Source: Aromatoleum evansii | GTDB taxonomy: Bacteria > Pseudomonadota > Gammaproteobacteria > Burkholderiales > Rhodocyclaceae | Reading direction: 5' to 3' | Length of the DNA stretch: 64,000 nt | Assembly: GCF_012910805.1 (NCBI RefSeq) | Contig: NZ_WTVK01000007.1 | Span: forward strand, 1 to 64,000 | In this document: piece after piece, positions 31,018 to 41,219 of the stretch | Layout: each line of letters begins with the position of its first letter | How positions within the stretch are numbered: position 1 is the stretch's first letter | The notes under the pieces: generated by a model | Seen by the model: only the letters and a program-made list of their open reading frames with translations | The model's database searches: none | Told to the model about the DNA's origin: nothing | Position numbers and translations under genes: made by a program

Positions 31018-31626
31018 TTACAGGTCGTCTTCCTCAGTCATCCCTTCGGGTTTCGTGTGCGCGATGCCCTTGTGGCAGTCGATGCAGGTCATGTTGTCCT
31101 CGCGCGCCATCTCGTGCTGCTTGCGCGCCCGCTGCTTCTGCGAGTCCGCATTCATGCTCTCGAGGCTGTGGCAGTTGCGGCACTCGCGCGAGTCCGCGGC
31201 CTTCATGCGCTTCCACTCGTTGCGCGCCAGCTCGAGGCGCTTGGCCGCAAACTTCTCGGGCGTATCGATGGTGCCGGTCAGCTTGCCCCAGACTTCCTTC
31301 GAGGCCTGCACCTTGCGGATCATCTTGTGCGTCCAGTCCTTCGGCACGTGGCAGTCGGGGCAGGTCGCACGCACGCCGGTGCGGTTCGTGTAGTGGATGG
31401 TCTTCTTGTATTCCTGGTAGACGTTGTCATGCATCTCATGGCACGAAATGCAGAACGCCTCCGTGTTGGTCGCCTCGAGGACGGTGTTGAAACCGCCCCA
31501 GAAGAGCACGCCGATCGCGAACCCCACGATCAGGAGCCCCCCGAATGAATACTTCGAGCTCGGGCGGCACAACGAAGCCCAGAAGCCTCTCCGTCCTTCC
31601 GGCTGCTTGTCGTCTCTTTCTGTCAT
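31018..31626 (-). CDS. nirT: Tetraheme cytochrome c NirT (NapC/NirT family)
   Basis: A membrane-anchored quinol-oxidising cytochrome. The 202-residue protein has one N-terminal membrane helix ([18 protein letters not shown]) and four CXXCH sites: CISCH, CPDCH, CRNCH and CIDCH. The NapC/NirT family passes electrons from the quinol pool to periplasmic reductases. Directly downstream of nirS1, as in P. stutzeri. Confidence 0.92.
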   Translation of the reverse strand: MTERDDKQPEGRRGFWASLCRPSSKYSFGGLLIVGFAIGVLFWGGFNTVLEATNTEAFCISCHEMHDNVYQEYKKTIHYTNRTGVRATCPDCHVPKDWTHKMIRKVQASKEVWGKLTGTIDTPEKFAAKRLELARNEWKRMKAADSRECRNCHSLESMNADSQKQRARKQHEMAREDNMTCIDCHKGIAHTKPEGMTEEDDL

Positions 31627-31698
31627 GACACTTCCTTCTCCCTTCCCGGCCCCCGCGCACGAAGCGCGGGGGGGCCAATCAGGCGACCGGCGAACCGA

Positions 31699-33381
31699 TC
31701 AATAAACGTCGTGCATCGTGTTGAAGACGTTGAACTTGCCGGTCGGCGTCACGATTGCCGGGTCGGTGATGACCTTCTTCAGCTTGAGGGTCTTGTCGTC
31801 GTAGATCACGATCGCCGACTGGTCGGTCTTGCCGCCCCACAGGGAGATCCAGACTTCGTTGCCCGCTTCGTTGAACTCCGGGTGCGTCGCGCGGCGGATC
31901 GCCTTGCTTTCCGGCAGGCCCGAATCCTTGGCGACGTCCAGTCGCGTCGGCGTCTTGCCGAGATCCTTCAGGTCATACACATAGACCGACTCGGCGATTT
32001 CGCGCTCGGGGTTCATCGGCGCATCCGCCCACAGGTGCGTGGACTTCGGATGCGTCTTGACGAACAGGTTGCCCGCGCCCGGCATCTTCAGCTCCTGCAC
32101 GACCTTCCAGTTCTTGTCCTTGTACTTGGCGTGCTTGGGATTGTCCGAAGCCGTCGAGATCACCGAGATCACGTCCGCGCCCAGGTGGCCCGTGGTCCAC
32201 ACCGGCCCGAATTGCGGGTGCATGAAGTTCGCGCCGCGACCGGGGTGCGGGATCTTGGCCGTGTCGATCAGGCCCGCGAGCTTGCCGGTCTTGGTGTCCA
32301 CCGCGGCGACCTTGTTCGACGCGTTGGCGGCGACCATGAAGTAGCGCTTGGACATATCCCAGCCGCCGTCATGCAGGAACTTGGCGGATTCGATCGTCGT
32401 GGTCTTCAGGTTCTTGATGTCGGTGTAGTCGACGAGCATGATCTGCCCCGTCTCCTTAACGTTCACGACCCACTCGGGCTTGACCATCGACGCGACGATG
32501 GAGGCAACGCGCGGCTCGGGGTGGTACTCGCCGTCGACCGTCTGGCCGCGGGTGGAGACGATCTTGATCGGTTCCAGCGTTTCGCCGTCCATGATCGAGT
32601 ACTGGGGCGGCCAGTAGGTGCCGCCGATCAGGTACTTGTCCTCGTAGCCCTTGAACTTCGACGTATCGACCGAGCGCGCATCCGAACCGAGTCGCACGGT
32701 CGCGACCGTCTTCGGCTCCTCGTACCACATGTCGATGATGGTGGTGAGACCGTCGCGACCGACCGTATAGACGTAGCGGCCCGATGCCGACAGCCTCGAG
32801 ATGTGCACCGCGTAGCCGGTGTCGAGCACCTTCCAGATCTTGTGGGTGTCGCCATCGATCAGCGCGAGCTTGCCGGCGTCGCGCAGCGTCACCGCGAAGA
32901 CGTTCTTCAGGTTGATGTTGTTCATCTGCTTCTTGGGACGTTCGGCAACCGGAACGAGGAGCTTCCAGCTGTTCTTCATGTCCTGCAGCGAGAACTCGGG
33001 CGGCACATCCGGCGTCTGCTGGATGTAACGCGCCATCATGTTGATTTCTTCCTTGGTCAGGATGTCGTCGTAATTGACCATCCCGCCTTCAGTACCGTAG
33101 GAGATGATCTTCTCGAGGCGGTCGGTGCCGAGCCTGAGCGTGCCGCCTTCGGTCTTCGTGCCGTCGGCCGCGGTCTTGGTCCAGTGCGGTTCGAGGTTCT
33201 TGCCGGTCGCACCCTTGCGCAGCACGCCGTGGCAGCCGGCGCAGCGCTCGAAGTAGATCTGCTTGGCCTTCGCCTTTTCGTCGGCGGTCATTTCCGGAGC
33301 CGATTGCGCCCACGCCGCGCCGACCGCCATCGGCAGCAACGCCAGAGCCAGGGTCTTTCCGATCCAATTGTGGTTTTGCAC
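31699..33381 (-). CDS. nirS: Cytochrome cd1 nitrite reductase NirS, copy 1 (P. stutzeri-like)
   Basis: Periplasmic NO-forming nitrite reductase. The GTG at 33381 was chosen because AAGGAGAG lies 6 nt upstream and the signal peptide then starts MQNHNWIGK; an earlier in-frame GTG is less likely. The 560-residue protein has a heme c site CAGCH near residue 47, then the d1 propeller with the proximal-His motif GYAVHISR and distal His in FLHDGGWD and PHPGRGANF. It lacks the N-terminal Tyr-bearing arm of copy 2, and its heme c domain has the EPHWTKTAADGTKTEGG insertion type that I recall from P. stutzeri NirS. First gene of its operon. Confidence 0.96.
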   Translation of the reverse strand: MQNHNWIGKTLALALLPMAVGAAWAQSAPEMTADEKAKAKQIYFERCAGCHGVLRKGATGKNLEPHWTKTAADGTKTEGGTLRLGTDRLEKIISYGTEGGMVNYDDILTKEEINMMARYIQQTPDVPPEFSLQDMKNSWKLLVPVAERPKKQMNNINLKNVFAVTLRDAGKLALIDGDTHKIWKVLDTGYAVHISRLSASGRYVYTVGRDGLTTIIDMWYEEPKTVATVRLGSDARSVDTSKFKGYEDKYLIGGTYWPPQYSIMDGETLEPIKIVSTRGQTVDGEYHPEPRVASIVASMVKPEWVVNVKETGQIMLVDYTDIKNLKTTTIESAKFLHDGGWDMSKRYFMVAANASNKVAAVDTKTGKLAGLIDTAKIPHPGRGANFMHPQFGPVWTTGHLGADVISVISTASDNPKHAKYKDKNWKVVQELKMPGAGNLFVKTHPKSTHLWADAPMNPEREIAESVYVYDLKDLGKTPTRLDVAKDSGLPESKAIRRATHPEFNEAGNEVWISLWGGKTDQSAIVIYDDKTLKLKKVITDPAIVTPTGKFNVFNTMHDVY

Positions 33382-33425
33382 CTTTCTCTCCTTAAGCGAC
33401 ACTGAATGTCAAACAACTGGCGCGG

Positions 33426-33495
33426 AGTATTGACCTGATGACTTTGGGGTTCTTTGATGTGTCTTAAATTTCCCCAGACGGCAAGTGGATATATG
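33426..33495. promoter_or_regulatory. FNR/Dnr-type box with -10 elements on both sides (nirS1 promoter)
   Basis: The box TTGATGTGTCTTAA (33454-33467) has one perfect TTGAT half. Exactly 22 bp to its left lies AATACT (minus-strand -10 for nirS1), placing the start near 33419 and the box at -41.5, as in class II FNR/Dnr promoters. Exactly 22 bp to its right lies TATATG, a plus-strand -10-like hexamer with no gene behind it. The module is strongly similar to the one at 37.3 kb. Confidence 0.7.
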
Positions 33496-33517
33496 TATTT
33501 GACATGCGCAGCGATGC

Positions 33518-33540
33518 TGCTCCGACCAAAGGCCGGAGCA
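33518..33540. other. Stem-loop between nirS1 promoter and nirH 3' end
   Basis: TGCTCCG pairs with CGGAGCA across a 9-nt loop. No U-tract follows on either strand, so it is not a typical intrinsic terminator. It could cap the nirH-end mRNA or fold in a short rightward RNA. Confidence 0.4.
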
Positions 33541-33577
33541 ATCATGACGGCATGAAGCCGCGCGGAGGAAGAGTCGA

Positions 33578-34084
33578 TCAGCCTGCGTCGCGGATGCGCA
33601 GGCCGGTCTTCTTCAGGATCGCCGAGGAGAAGAGCACGTCGCGGGCGCGACATGCGGAGGGGAAGAGCGACTCGAGGTGGGCCGCGATCTCGTCGAGCTG
33701 ATCGCGCACCGCCTCGTGGCTGCGACCATGCACCATCGCGAACAGGTTGTACGGCCAATCGGGCAGGCGGCGGGGGCGGCGATAGCAGTGAGTGACCGCC
33801 GGAAGGCTGCCCAGCCATTCGCCCACCACGTCGATCGCTTCGTCGCGGATGTCCCACACGCTCATGCCATTGGCCGTGTAGCCGATCGCGTAGTGGTTCG
33901 GCACGGCCCCGATTCTGCGGATCACCCCTCGTTCCAGCATCGAACCGATCCGCGCAAGCAGGTCCTCGGGCGACACACCGAGTTCAGCGGCGACCGCGCC
34001 CCAGGGATCGGGAACCAGCGGCAGGCCGCCCTGGGTTGCGACGATGATGCGGCGTTCAAGGTCGTCGGCGATCACGGGCCTCAT
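33578..34084 (-). CDS. nirH: Siroheme decarboxylase subunit NirH
   Basis: A Lrp/AsnC-like protein of 168 residues that, with NirD, NirL and NirG, decarboxylates siroheme to 12,18-didecarboxysiroheme. Family signatures are GVIRRIGAVPNHYAIGYTANGMSVWD and VTHCYRRPRRLPDWPYNLFAMVHG. The ATG overlaps the nirG stop by 4 nt. Last gene of nirC-F-DL-G-H. The assignment to H rather than L rests on order and motif type. Confidence 0.85.
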   Translation of the reverse strand: MRPVIADDLERRIIVATQGGLPLVPDPWGAVAAELGVSPEDLLARIGSMLERGVIRRIGAVPNHYAIGYTANGMSVWDIRDEAIDVVGEWLGSLPAVTHCYRRPRRLPDWPYNLFAMVHGRSHEAVRDQLDEIAAHLESLFPSACRARDVLFSSAILKKTGLRIRDAG

Positions 34085-34563
34085 GCCTCCAGCTTCATTT
34101 CGACGAAGTACTCGCGCTCCTTCGGGAAGAGGAACACCGGCAGTCCCGTCGCTGCCTCGATGCGGCGCGCACACTCGGCAATGCCGTCCGGAAGCTCGGT
34201 GGCAAGCACGAACCACATGTTGAGCGCGTGCTCGCGCCGGTAGTTGTGGGCAACTTCGGGGAACCCGTTGACCTGTGCGGCCACGTGCTCGAAGGCCGCT
34301 TCCGAGACGCTCATCGCCGCGAGGCAGAAGGCGCCGCCGATACGTTCGATCTGGAACATCGGACCGAAGCGCGTCAGCACGCGCGCGTCGAGCAGGCGCT
34401 GCACGCGGGCGAGGACGGTCTCTTGCGGGAGCCCCAGGCGCAGTCCGACTTCGGCAAAGGGTTGCCGGGACAGGGGGAAGTCCCCCTGCAAGGCGTTGAT
34501 CAGCGCGCGATCGATGTCGTCGAGCACGGCGGGTGCCTCGGCGGGCGCGCGACGGCCGCTCAT
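34081..34563 (-). CDS. nirG: Siroheme decarboxylase subunit NirG
   Basis: A 160-residue AsnC-like subunit of the siroheme decarboxylase. It has an N-terminal winged helix (LDDIDRALINALQGDFPLSRQPF) and an effector-like domain with FPEVAHNYRREHALNMWFVLATE and FPKEREYFVEMKLEA, the D/G-type pattern. The start overlaps the nirDL stop (ATGA). An upstream extension lies inside nirDL and is rejected. Confidence 0.85.
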   Translation of the reverse strand: MSGRRAPAEAPAVLDDIDRALINALQGDFPLSRQPFAEVGLRLGLPQETVLARVQRLLDARVLTRFGPMFQIERIGGAFCLAAMSVSEAAFEHVAAQVNGFPEVAHNYRREHALNMWFVLATELPDGIAECARRIEAATGLPVFLFPKEREYFVEMKLEA

Positions 34564-35618
34564 TTGCCCGTATCCGGGAGGTAGCAGGCGCCCGTCTGCT
34601 TGAAACGGCGACAGCTGAAAAGCACCTCGTGCGCCCATCGATCGAGCCCGAGGCGAGCCGCGATATCGTCACGCGCCGCACGCACGGCCTCCCGCGAGCG
34701 ACCGTGAATCATGCAGAAGAGGTTGTAGCGCCACGCCGGCAGCGCCCGGCGGCGCCGATAGCAGAGGGTGACGGCGGACTCCGCGGCCACGAGCCGGCCG
34801 ATCCCGCTCACCGCCTCGTCCGGGACGTCCCACACGCACATCGCGTTGGCGCGGAAACCGAGCTCGTGATGGCGCACCACGATGCCGAACCGCTTGACCA
34901 TGCCCTCGTGGAGCCAGCGCTCTATGAGTTCGAGCGTCATCGCCTCGCTGATCCCCGCCTTGCGGCCCAGCGCATCGAAAGGACGGGGCTCCAGCGGCAA
35001 TCCTTCCTGAAGTGCCCGCATCAGGGACTGCTCCAGGCCCGGCAAGGCACAGGCGGCCTCGGGGACAGGGACCGGGGGCGAGCCTGCCACCCTGTCGACC
35101 GCACGCCCGTTGCTTCCCCTCAGGTCGAAGCCGAGGTCGATGTGGAACTCCTCTTCCAGCGGCAGCACGATCACGGGACAGCCGGTCTCGCTGTCAATGC
35201 GGGCGACGATCTCCTCGAGCCGCGCCGACGATGCGGCGGTGATGACGAACCAGAGGTTGTAGGCGTGTTCGCGCTGGTAATTGTGGTTCACCTCGGCGAT
35301 GGCGCTCACCCGCGCGGCGATCTCGTCGAGGCGCTCCACCGGCGCCGCGAGGGCCGCAAGGGCGCTCGCCCCGATGCGGCGCGGCGCGAACACCGCCCCT
35401 ACACGGCTGACGACACCCGAGGCCTGCCAGGCGCGCAGCGCGTCCAGCGTCTTCTCCTCCCCCAGACCGCATTCCGCCCCGATCCTCGCGAATGGTCGCG
35501 ACACGAGCGGGAATTCGCGCTGGTAGTCGTTCAGGAGACGGAAGCTCGACGCGCCGATCGTCGTATCGGGAACGCCTGCGGTGGCGAGATCGCCCGTTCG
35601 CACCCCATGACAACTCAT
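34560..35618 (-). CDS. nirDL: Fused siroheme decarboxylase NirDL
   Basis: A 352-residue fusion of two AsnC-like domains. The NirD-type half (about 1-165) contains IAEVNHNYQREHAYNLWFVITA and PLEEEFHIDLGF. The NirL-type half (about 190-350) contains VKRFGIVVRHHELGFRANAMCVWDVP and VTLCYRRRRALPAWRYNLF. Together these form a D/L pair that is encoded separately in P. aeruginosa; fused NirDL occurs in other denitrifiers. The ATG starts 2 nt after the nirF stop. The linker holds a Pro-rich stretch. Confidence 0.9.
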   Translation of the reverse strand: MSCHGVRTGDLATAGVPDTTIGASSFRLLNDYQREFPLVSRPFARIGAECGLGEEKTLDALRAWQASGVVSRVGAVFAPRRIGASALAALAAPVERLDEIAARVSAIAEVNHNYQREHAYNLWFVITAASSARLEEIVARIDSETGCPVIVLPLEEEFHIDLGFDLRGSNGRAVDRVAGSPPVPVPEAACALPGLEQSLMRALQEGLPLEPRPFDALGRKAGISEAMTLELIERWLHEGMVKRFGIVVRHHELGFRANAMCVWDVPDEAVSGIGRLVAAESAVTLCYRRRRALPAWRYNLFCMIHGRSREAVRAARDDIAARLGLDRWAHEVLFSCRRFKQTGACYLPDTGK

Positions 35619-35620
35619 AC

Positions 35621-36808
35621 TCAGAACCCTGTGCGGAACGCGCGGCTGGTGAAGAAGATCCCGCTGGGACTCGCGGCCGGCAACTCCGCGAGCTTGCGTC
35701 GCGTGCCCGTATCGTAGATCGCGACCTTGTTGTCGTCCCGCGCCGAGATCCACACCGCCTCGCCCTTGGGCGTGAACTCCAGGTGCAGGATCGCCCGTCC
35801 CGGCTGCAGGGTATCGACGAGGCTGTTGTTGAACGTATCGATGACCTGCATCCAGCCGTTGTCCGGGAACGCGAAATTCACCCACACCTCGCGTCCGTCC
35901 GGCCGCGCCATCACGAACACCGGCTGGCTCTTCACCGGAATGCGCGCGACCTCCTTCCAGCTTCCGAGCTCGACGACGAGCACCTCGTGGCGGCCGATCG
36001 CCGGCAGATAGGCGCGCCCCGCCGCCACCGCCCAGCCCCGCAGGTGGGGCATCTTGTAGACTGGAAGGGCCTGCTCGCCTCGCCCGTAGCCGGGCAGGAT
36101 GGTGCGCACCCCCTGCGCCGGCTGCCACAGATCCAGCATCGACAACCCATCCTCGCCGAAGAGCCCCGCGATGTAGTAACGGCCGTCAGGCGTCACGAGG
36201 GCGTCGTACGGCTGCTTTCCTGCAGGATAGCGCTGCGTCTTCGGATTCCTGGGATCCGACAGGTCGGTGACGCGGATCTCGTTCCCGTCGAACAGCGAAT
36301 AGACGAAGCGATTGCCCGGCAGATCCGCCAGCCCCACGACCTTCGAGCGCTTGCCTTCAGTGCCATAGTCGGCCGGCACGTCGGCCACGAGCTCCAGCGT
36401 ATCCGCGTCGAAGGCCTTGATGCCGCCCGGCTCGTAGTTCTGCGCCACCACCAGGCGCCCGTCCTGGGAGACCGCTCCGCCAATCGAGTTGCCCGCCTGC
36501 ACGACGCGTTTTGCGATGGTGGCGGTCAGCAGGTCGACCTTCGTCAGCCCGCCATCCCGCCCGAACACGTACGCGTAACGGCCATCGCGCGAGAACACCA
36601 CCGACGCGTGCGACAGGTCGCCCAGCCCGGACACCTGCGCCAGCGATTTGCGCCCGGACGTCTCGATCACCTGCACCTGCCCCGTCGCGCGCTCGATCAC
36701 CACACCCAGGTCCCCGGTGCCGCGCAGGACCGGCTGCGGAGTCGCGCACGCCGACAGCAGCAACAGCGGGACGGTCCACCACATGTATTTAACGATCAGG
36801 TGCAGCAT
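35621..36808 (-). CDS. nirF: Heme d1 biosynthesis protein NirF (lipoprotein)
   Basis: A periplasmic d1-propeller protein of 395 residues acting late in heme d1 maturation, before NirN. The N-terminus has a lipobox-like LLLLSAC (Cys near residue 21), so it is probably lipid-anchored. Propeller repeats such as FSRDGRYAYVFGRDGGLTKV and TPDGRYYIAGLFGEDGL resemble NirS and NirN, but no heme c site is present. It follows nirC after 45 bp. Confidence 0.93.
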   Translation of the reverse strand: MLHLIVKYMWWTVPLLLLSACATPQPVLRGTGDLGVVIERATGQVQVIETSGRKSLAQVSGLGDLSHASVVFSRDGRYAYVFGRDGGLTKVDLLTATIAKRVVQAGNSIGGAVSQDGRLVVAQNYEPGGIKAFDADTLELVADVPADYGTEGKRSKVVGLADLPGNRFVYSLFDGNEIRVTDLSDPRNPKTQRYPAGKQPYDALVTPDGRYYIAGLFGEDGLSMLDLWQPAQGVRTILPGYGRGEQALPVYKMPHLRGWAVAAGRAYLPAIGRHEVLVVELGSWKEVARIPVKSQPVFVMARPDGREVWVNFAFPDNGWMQVIDTFNNSLVDTLQPGRAILHLEFTPKGEAVWISARDDNKVAIYDTGTRRKLAELPAASPSGIFFTSRAFRTGF

Positions 36809-36853
36809 ACGATCCTCATCTCATGACGGGCTGCCGGCGACTCGCAGACGCCC

Positions 36854-37216
36854 TCAGCGCGCGGCCCCTTGATCCGCCGGGAATCCTTCGGAAAGCCGAT
36901 CCACGATCCACGCCGCCTCCTCTTCCACGACGATGCCGCGGAACGGGGGCATCGGCGTACCGGGCCGCCCCCCGAGGATCGTCGCTATGAGGCTCTCACG
37001 GGGCTTGTCGCGGAGGGCCGGGGGAGTCAGCGCAGGCCCCAGCCCGCCCTGCAGCGTCAGCCCATGGCAGGAACCACAGTCCTGGCGCACCAGATGCACG
37101 AGCTCGCGGACGCGCTCGGGTTGCACCTGCGGCAACGCATCCTGCGCGCTGGCCGGCGATGCTGCAGCGACGGCAATAGAAGCCAGGAAAACGTTCCGAT
37201 ACCTCCCATGCGCCAC
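36854..37216 (-). CDS. nirC: Cytochrome c55X NirC
   Basis: A small periplasmic cytochrome c of 120 residues, with a signal peptide and one heme site CGSCH near residue 47, plus a Met ligand candidate in GTPMPPFRG. NirC can donate electrons to NirS or serve heme d1 maturation. The start is GTG at 37216, preceded by GAGGAGG at good spacing. First gene of the nirC-F-DL-G-H unit. Confidence 0.9.
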   Translation of the reverse strand: MAHGRYRNVFLASIAVAAASPASAQDALPQVQPERVRELVHLVRQDCGSCHGLTLQGGLGPALTPPALRDKPRESLIATILGGRPGTPMPPFRGIVVEEEAAWIVDRLSEGFPADQGAAR

Positions 37217-37297
37217 GCCGCCACCTCCTCAAGGTTGATCGCCCGCCCCGTGCGTCTCGCGGCGAATGCGCGAAGCCGAACCGCAAACGGCGAGACA

Positions 37298-37367
37298 AGT
37301 ATCGAGACGCATCATCTTGCGCTCCTTGATATCGGTTAATTTCCCCGGCGGCGAGTAGGGATACAGT
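37298..37367. promoter_or_regulatory. Bidirectional FNR/Dnr-type promoter (nirC and nirE units)
   Basis: The box TTGATATCGGTTAA lies at 37326-37339. GATACT (37298-37303, minus strand) and TACAGT (37362-37367, plus strand) lie exactly 22 bp away on each side. One regulator dimer could thus activate nirC-F-DL-G-H leftward (start near 37291) and nirE-nirS2 rightward (start near 37374) in class II geometry. Consensus TTGAT-N4-ATCAA is met fully on the left half only. Activator identity (Dnr, NNR or FNR) is inference. Confidence 0.75.
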
Positions 37368-37445
37368 GTCGGCGCTTGACAGCTGAATTGCCACACAAGA
37401 ACCAGCCGCGCTGGTACGGCCGCGCGGCGTCCTGGAGAGCCATCC

Positions 37446-38270
37446 ATGAGCATGCACAATCGCGTCCCTGACCCGAGGCAGTGCAGCGCGGGCGACGCAT
37501 CGCGCCCGACCGGCAAGGTGTATCTGGTGGGAGCCGGCCCCGGCGACCCTGAATTGCTCACACTCAAGGCGGCCCGCCTGATCGGCAGCGCGAAGGTGGT
37601 CGTGTATGACCACCTCGTCGGCGACGGCGTCCTCGAGCTGGTCAACCGCAACGCCCGCCTGATCTATGTCGGCAAGGAAGCAGGCAATCATTCTCTCCCG
37701 CAGGACCAGATCAACGACCTGCTGGTCGAGCTCGCCAGCACGGGCCTCGACGTCGTGCGCCTCAAGGGCGGGGACCCCTTCATGTTCGGCCGCGGCGGCG
37801 AAGAGATGGAGGAACTGCTCGAACACGGCATCTCGTGCGAAGTCGTGCCGGGCATCACGGCCGCCTGCGGCATCTCCGCCTGTACCGGCATGCCGCTCAC
37901 CCATCGCGATCATGCTCGATCGGTGATCTTCACCACCGGACACCTCAAGGACGGCACCGTAAACCTCGACTGGCCGGCCCTTGCGCGCCCCAACCAGACA
38001 GTCGTGATCTACATGGGCTTGGGCGCGCTCGACATCATCTGCCGGCAGCTCGTCGCCCACAAGCTTCCCGGCGACACCCCTGCAGCGGTCGTGCATGCCG
38101 GCACGACGGCCCGGCAGGTCGTCCTCGCCGACCGGCTCGACCGGCTCGCAGAATCCGTAAAGCAGGCAGGACTCAAGTCGCCGGCGTTGATCATGATCGG
38201 ATCGATCGTCTCGCTTCACGCACTGCTCGGCACGGAACGGCAAACCGAAGAGCTTGCGCTGACGGCATGA
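37446..38270 (+). CDS. nirE: Uroporphyrinogen-III C-methyltransferase NirE
   Basis: NirE uses two SAM to convert uroporphyrinogen III to precorrin-2, the branch point toward siroheme and heme d1. The 274-residue protein has the SUMT signatures VYLVGAGPGDPELLTLKA and RLKGGDPFMFGRGGEE. No CysG dehydrogenase/ferrochelatase domain is attached. GGAG precedes the ATG. It is followed after 65 bp by nirS2, likely cotranscribed. Confidence 0.95.
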   Translation: MSMHNRVPDPRQCSAGDASRPTGKVYLVGAGPGDPELLTLKAARLIGSAKVVVYDHLVGDGVLELVNRNARLIYVGKEAGNHSLPQDQINDLLVELASTGLDVVRLKGGDPFMFGRGGEEMEELLEHGISCEVVPGITAACGISACTGMPLTHRDHARSVIFTTGHLKDGTVNLDWPALARPNQTVVIYMGLGALDIICRQLVAHKLPGDTPAAVVHAGTTARQVVLADRLDRLAESVKQAGLKSPALIMIGSIVSLHALLGTERQTEELALTA

Positions 38271-38287
38271 ATACCCGTCAACAACGT

Positions 38288-38312
38288 ACTTGGCAAATTC
38301 CCGCGTCCAAGT
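38288..38312 (+). other. Inverted repeat in nirE-nirS2 spacer
   Basis: ACTTGG and CCAAGT are separated by 13 nt in the 65-nt spacer, shortly before the AAAGGAG ribosome site of nirS2. It may form a weak hairpin affecting mRNA stability or nirS2 translation. No separate promoter was recognised here. Confidence 0.3.
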
Positions 38313-38332
38313 GTTTTCTTGAAAGGAGATAG

Positions 38333-40066
<1,734 letters not shown>

Positions 40067-40106
40067 GCGCCCCGGGGCGGCCCAACCGCCTCGGCCAACA
40101 ACACCG

Positions 40107-40131
40107 ACGGCCAGCCTCGCGCTGGCCGTTT
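40107..40131 (+). terminator. Probable terminator after nirS2
   Basis: The stem ACGGCCAGC/GCTGGCCGT with loop CTCGC is followed by a short, poor T-run (TTTCGCT). It lies between the convergent nirS2 and GlsB-family genes. The strong stem makes a stop likely despite weak U-tract. Confidence 0.6.
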
Positions 40132-40147
40132 CGCTCTACGCAGGCGC

Positions 40148-40390
40148 TTACCTCTTCAGTCGCGAAACGACGAACAGGATCACGATCGCGCCGATGACCG
40201 AGCCGACGAAGCCGGCGGGCTGGCCCGGGCGATAGAGCCCGAGAAACTGGCCGCCGTAGCCCGCAAGCATCGCGCCGCCAATCCCGAGCAGCGTCGTCAT
40301 GATGATGCCGAGGCCATCCCTCCCCGGATGCAGCAGGCGGGCAAGCAGGCCGACGATGAAACCGATGACGATGGTGGCGATCAGGGACAT
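40148..40390 (-). CDS. GlsB/YeaQ/YmgE-family membrane protein
   Basis: An 80-residue, three-helix inner-membrane protein with glycine-rich segments (IVIGFIVGLLARLLHPG, GIGGAMLAGYGGQF, GSVIGAIVILFVVSRL). This matches the transglycosylase-associated/GlsB stress-response family, often induced in stationary phase; function unknown. It may share a transcript with the exonuclease gene upstream (13-bp gap). Confidence 0.88.
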   Translation of the reverse strand: MSLIATIVIGFIVGLLARLLHPGRDGLGIIMTTLLGIGGAMLAGYGGQFLGLYRPGQPAGFVGSVIGAIVILFVVSRLKR

Positions 40391-40402
40391 CCGGATACCT
40401 CC

Positions 40403-41197
40403 CTATGTGCGAGCCGCCGGCCAGGCGGCGAGAAATTCCTTCCAGTGCGGCGCATCGATGCGCGCGAGCGACTGGCGTACGACATCCAGCTCCGCCTCAT
40501 ACGCCGCCGTGTCGAGCTGGCCGCGCATGCGCTGGAAACCGAGATACACGAGATAGGTATTCACCACATCGGTCTCGCAGTAGTCGCGGATCTCGGCAAT
40601 CCGTCCCTCCTGCCAGGCCGGCCACACTGCCGAACCGTCCATCCCGAGCTTGCCCGGAAAGCCCATCAGCTTGGCGAGCTCATCCAGCGGCGCGTTTGCG
40701 CGCGGCTGGTACATCGCCAGCAGATCCATCAGGTCGAGATGCCGGCTGTGATACCGACCGATGTAGTTGTTCCACTTGAAATCGCGCGAGTCGTGATAAT
40801 CCCCCTCACCCTGATCCCAGTAGCGCGGAGCGGACACCCCATGTCGCAGCCCGCGGTAGTGCAGTACCGGCAGGTCGAACCCGCCGCCGTTCCACGACAC
40901 GATCTGCGGCGTGTAGCGCTCGATGCCGTCGAAGAAGCGCTGGATGATCTCCCCCTCGCCGCTGTCTGGCTCCGACAGCGAAAACACGCGGAACTGGTTC
41001 GCATCGCGCAACGCGCAGGAGATCGTCACCACACGCTGCAGGTGATGCTGCAGGAAATCGCTCCCGCCCGCCGCGCGACGTTGCTGGAACGCGAACTCGG
41101 CGACCTCGTAGTCGCTCAAGTCCTCGGGCAGGCCGTTGAGCACACGGATGCCGGCCACATCCGGAATGGTTTCGATATCGAATACGAGCACCGGCAT
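40403..41197 (-). CDS. PolB-like 3'-5' exonuclease
   Basis: A 264-residue protein of the predicted 3'-5' exonuclease family related to the proofreading domain of DNA polymerase B. ExoI motif is FDIETIPD, ExoII region IVSWNGGGFDLPVL, ExoIII region YCETDVVNTYLVYL, all with the acidic residues in place. It stands alone, without a polymerase domain. Substrate in vivo is unknown. It lies 22 bp after cysM. Confidence 0.88.
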   Translation of the reverse strand: MPVLVFDIETIPDVAGIRVLNGLPEDLSDYEVAEFAFQQRRAAGGSDFLQHHLQRVVTISCALRDANQFRVFSLSEPDSGEGEIIQRFFDGIERYTPQIVSWNGGGFDLPVLHYRGLRHGVSAPRYWDQGEGDYHDSRDFKWNNYIGRYHSRHLDLMDLLAMYQPRANAPLDELAKLMGFPGKLGMDGSAVWPAWQEGRIAEIRDYCETDVVNTYLVYLGFQRMRGQLDTAAYEAELDVVRQSLARIDAPHWKEFLAAWPAART

Positions 41198-41219
41198 CCG
41201 CGAGTCTCCAGAAAGATCG

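Noticed and set aside
33429-33445. TTGACCTGATGACTT as a second FNR box
   Set aside because: Too many mismatches to TTGAT-N4-ATCAA, and it overlaps the -10 candidate of nirS1.
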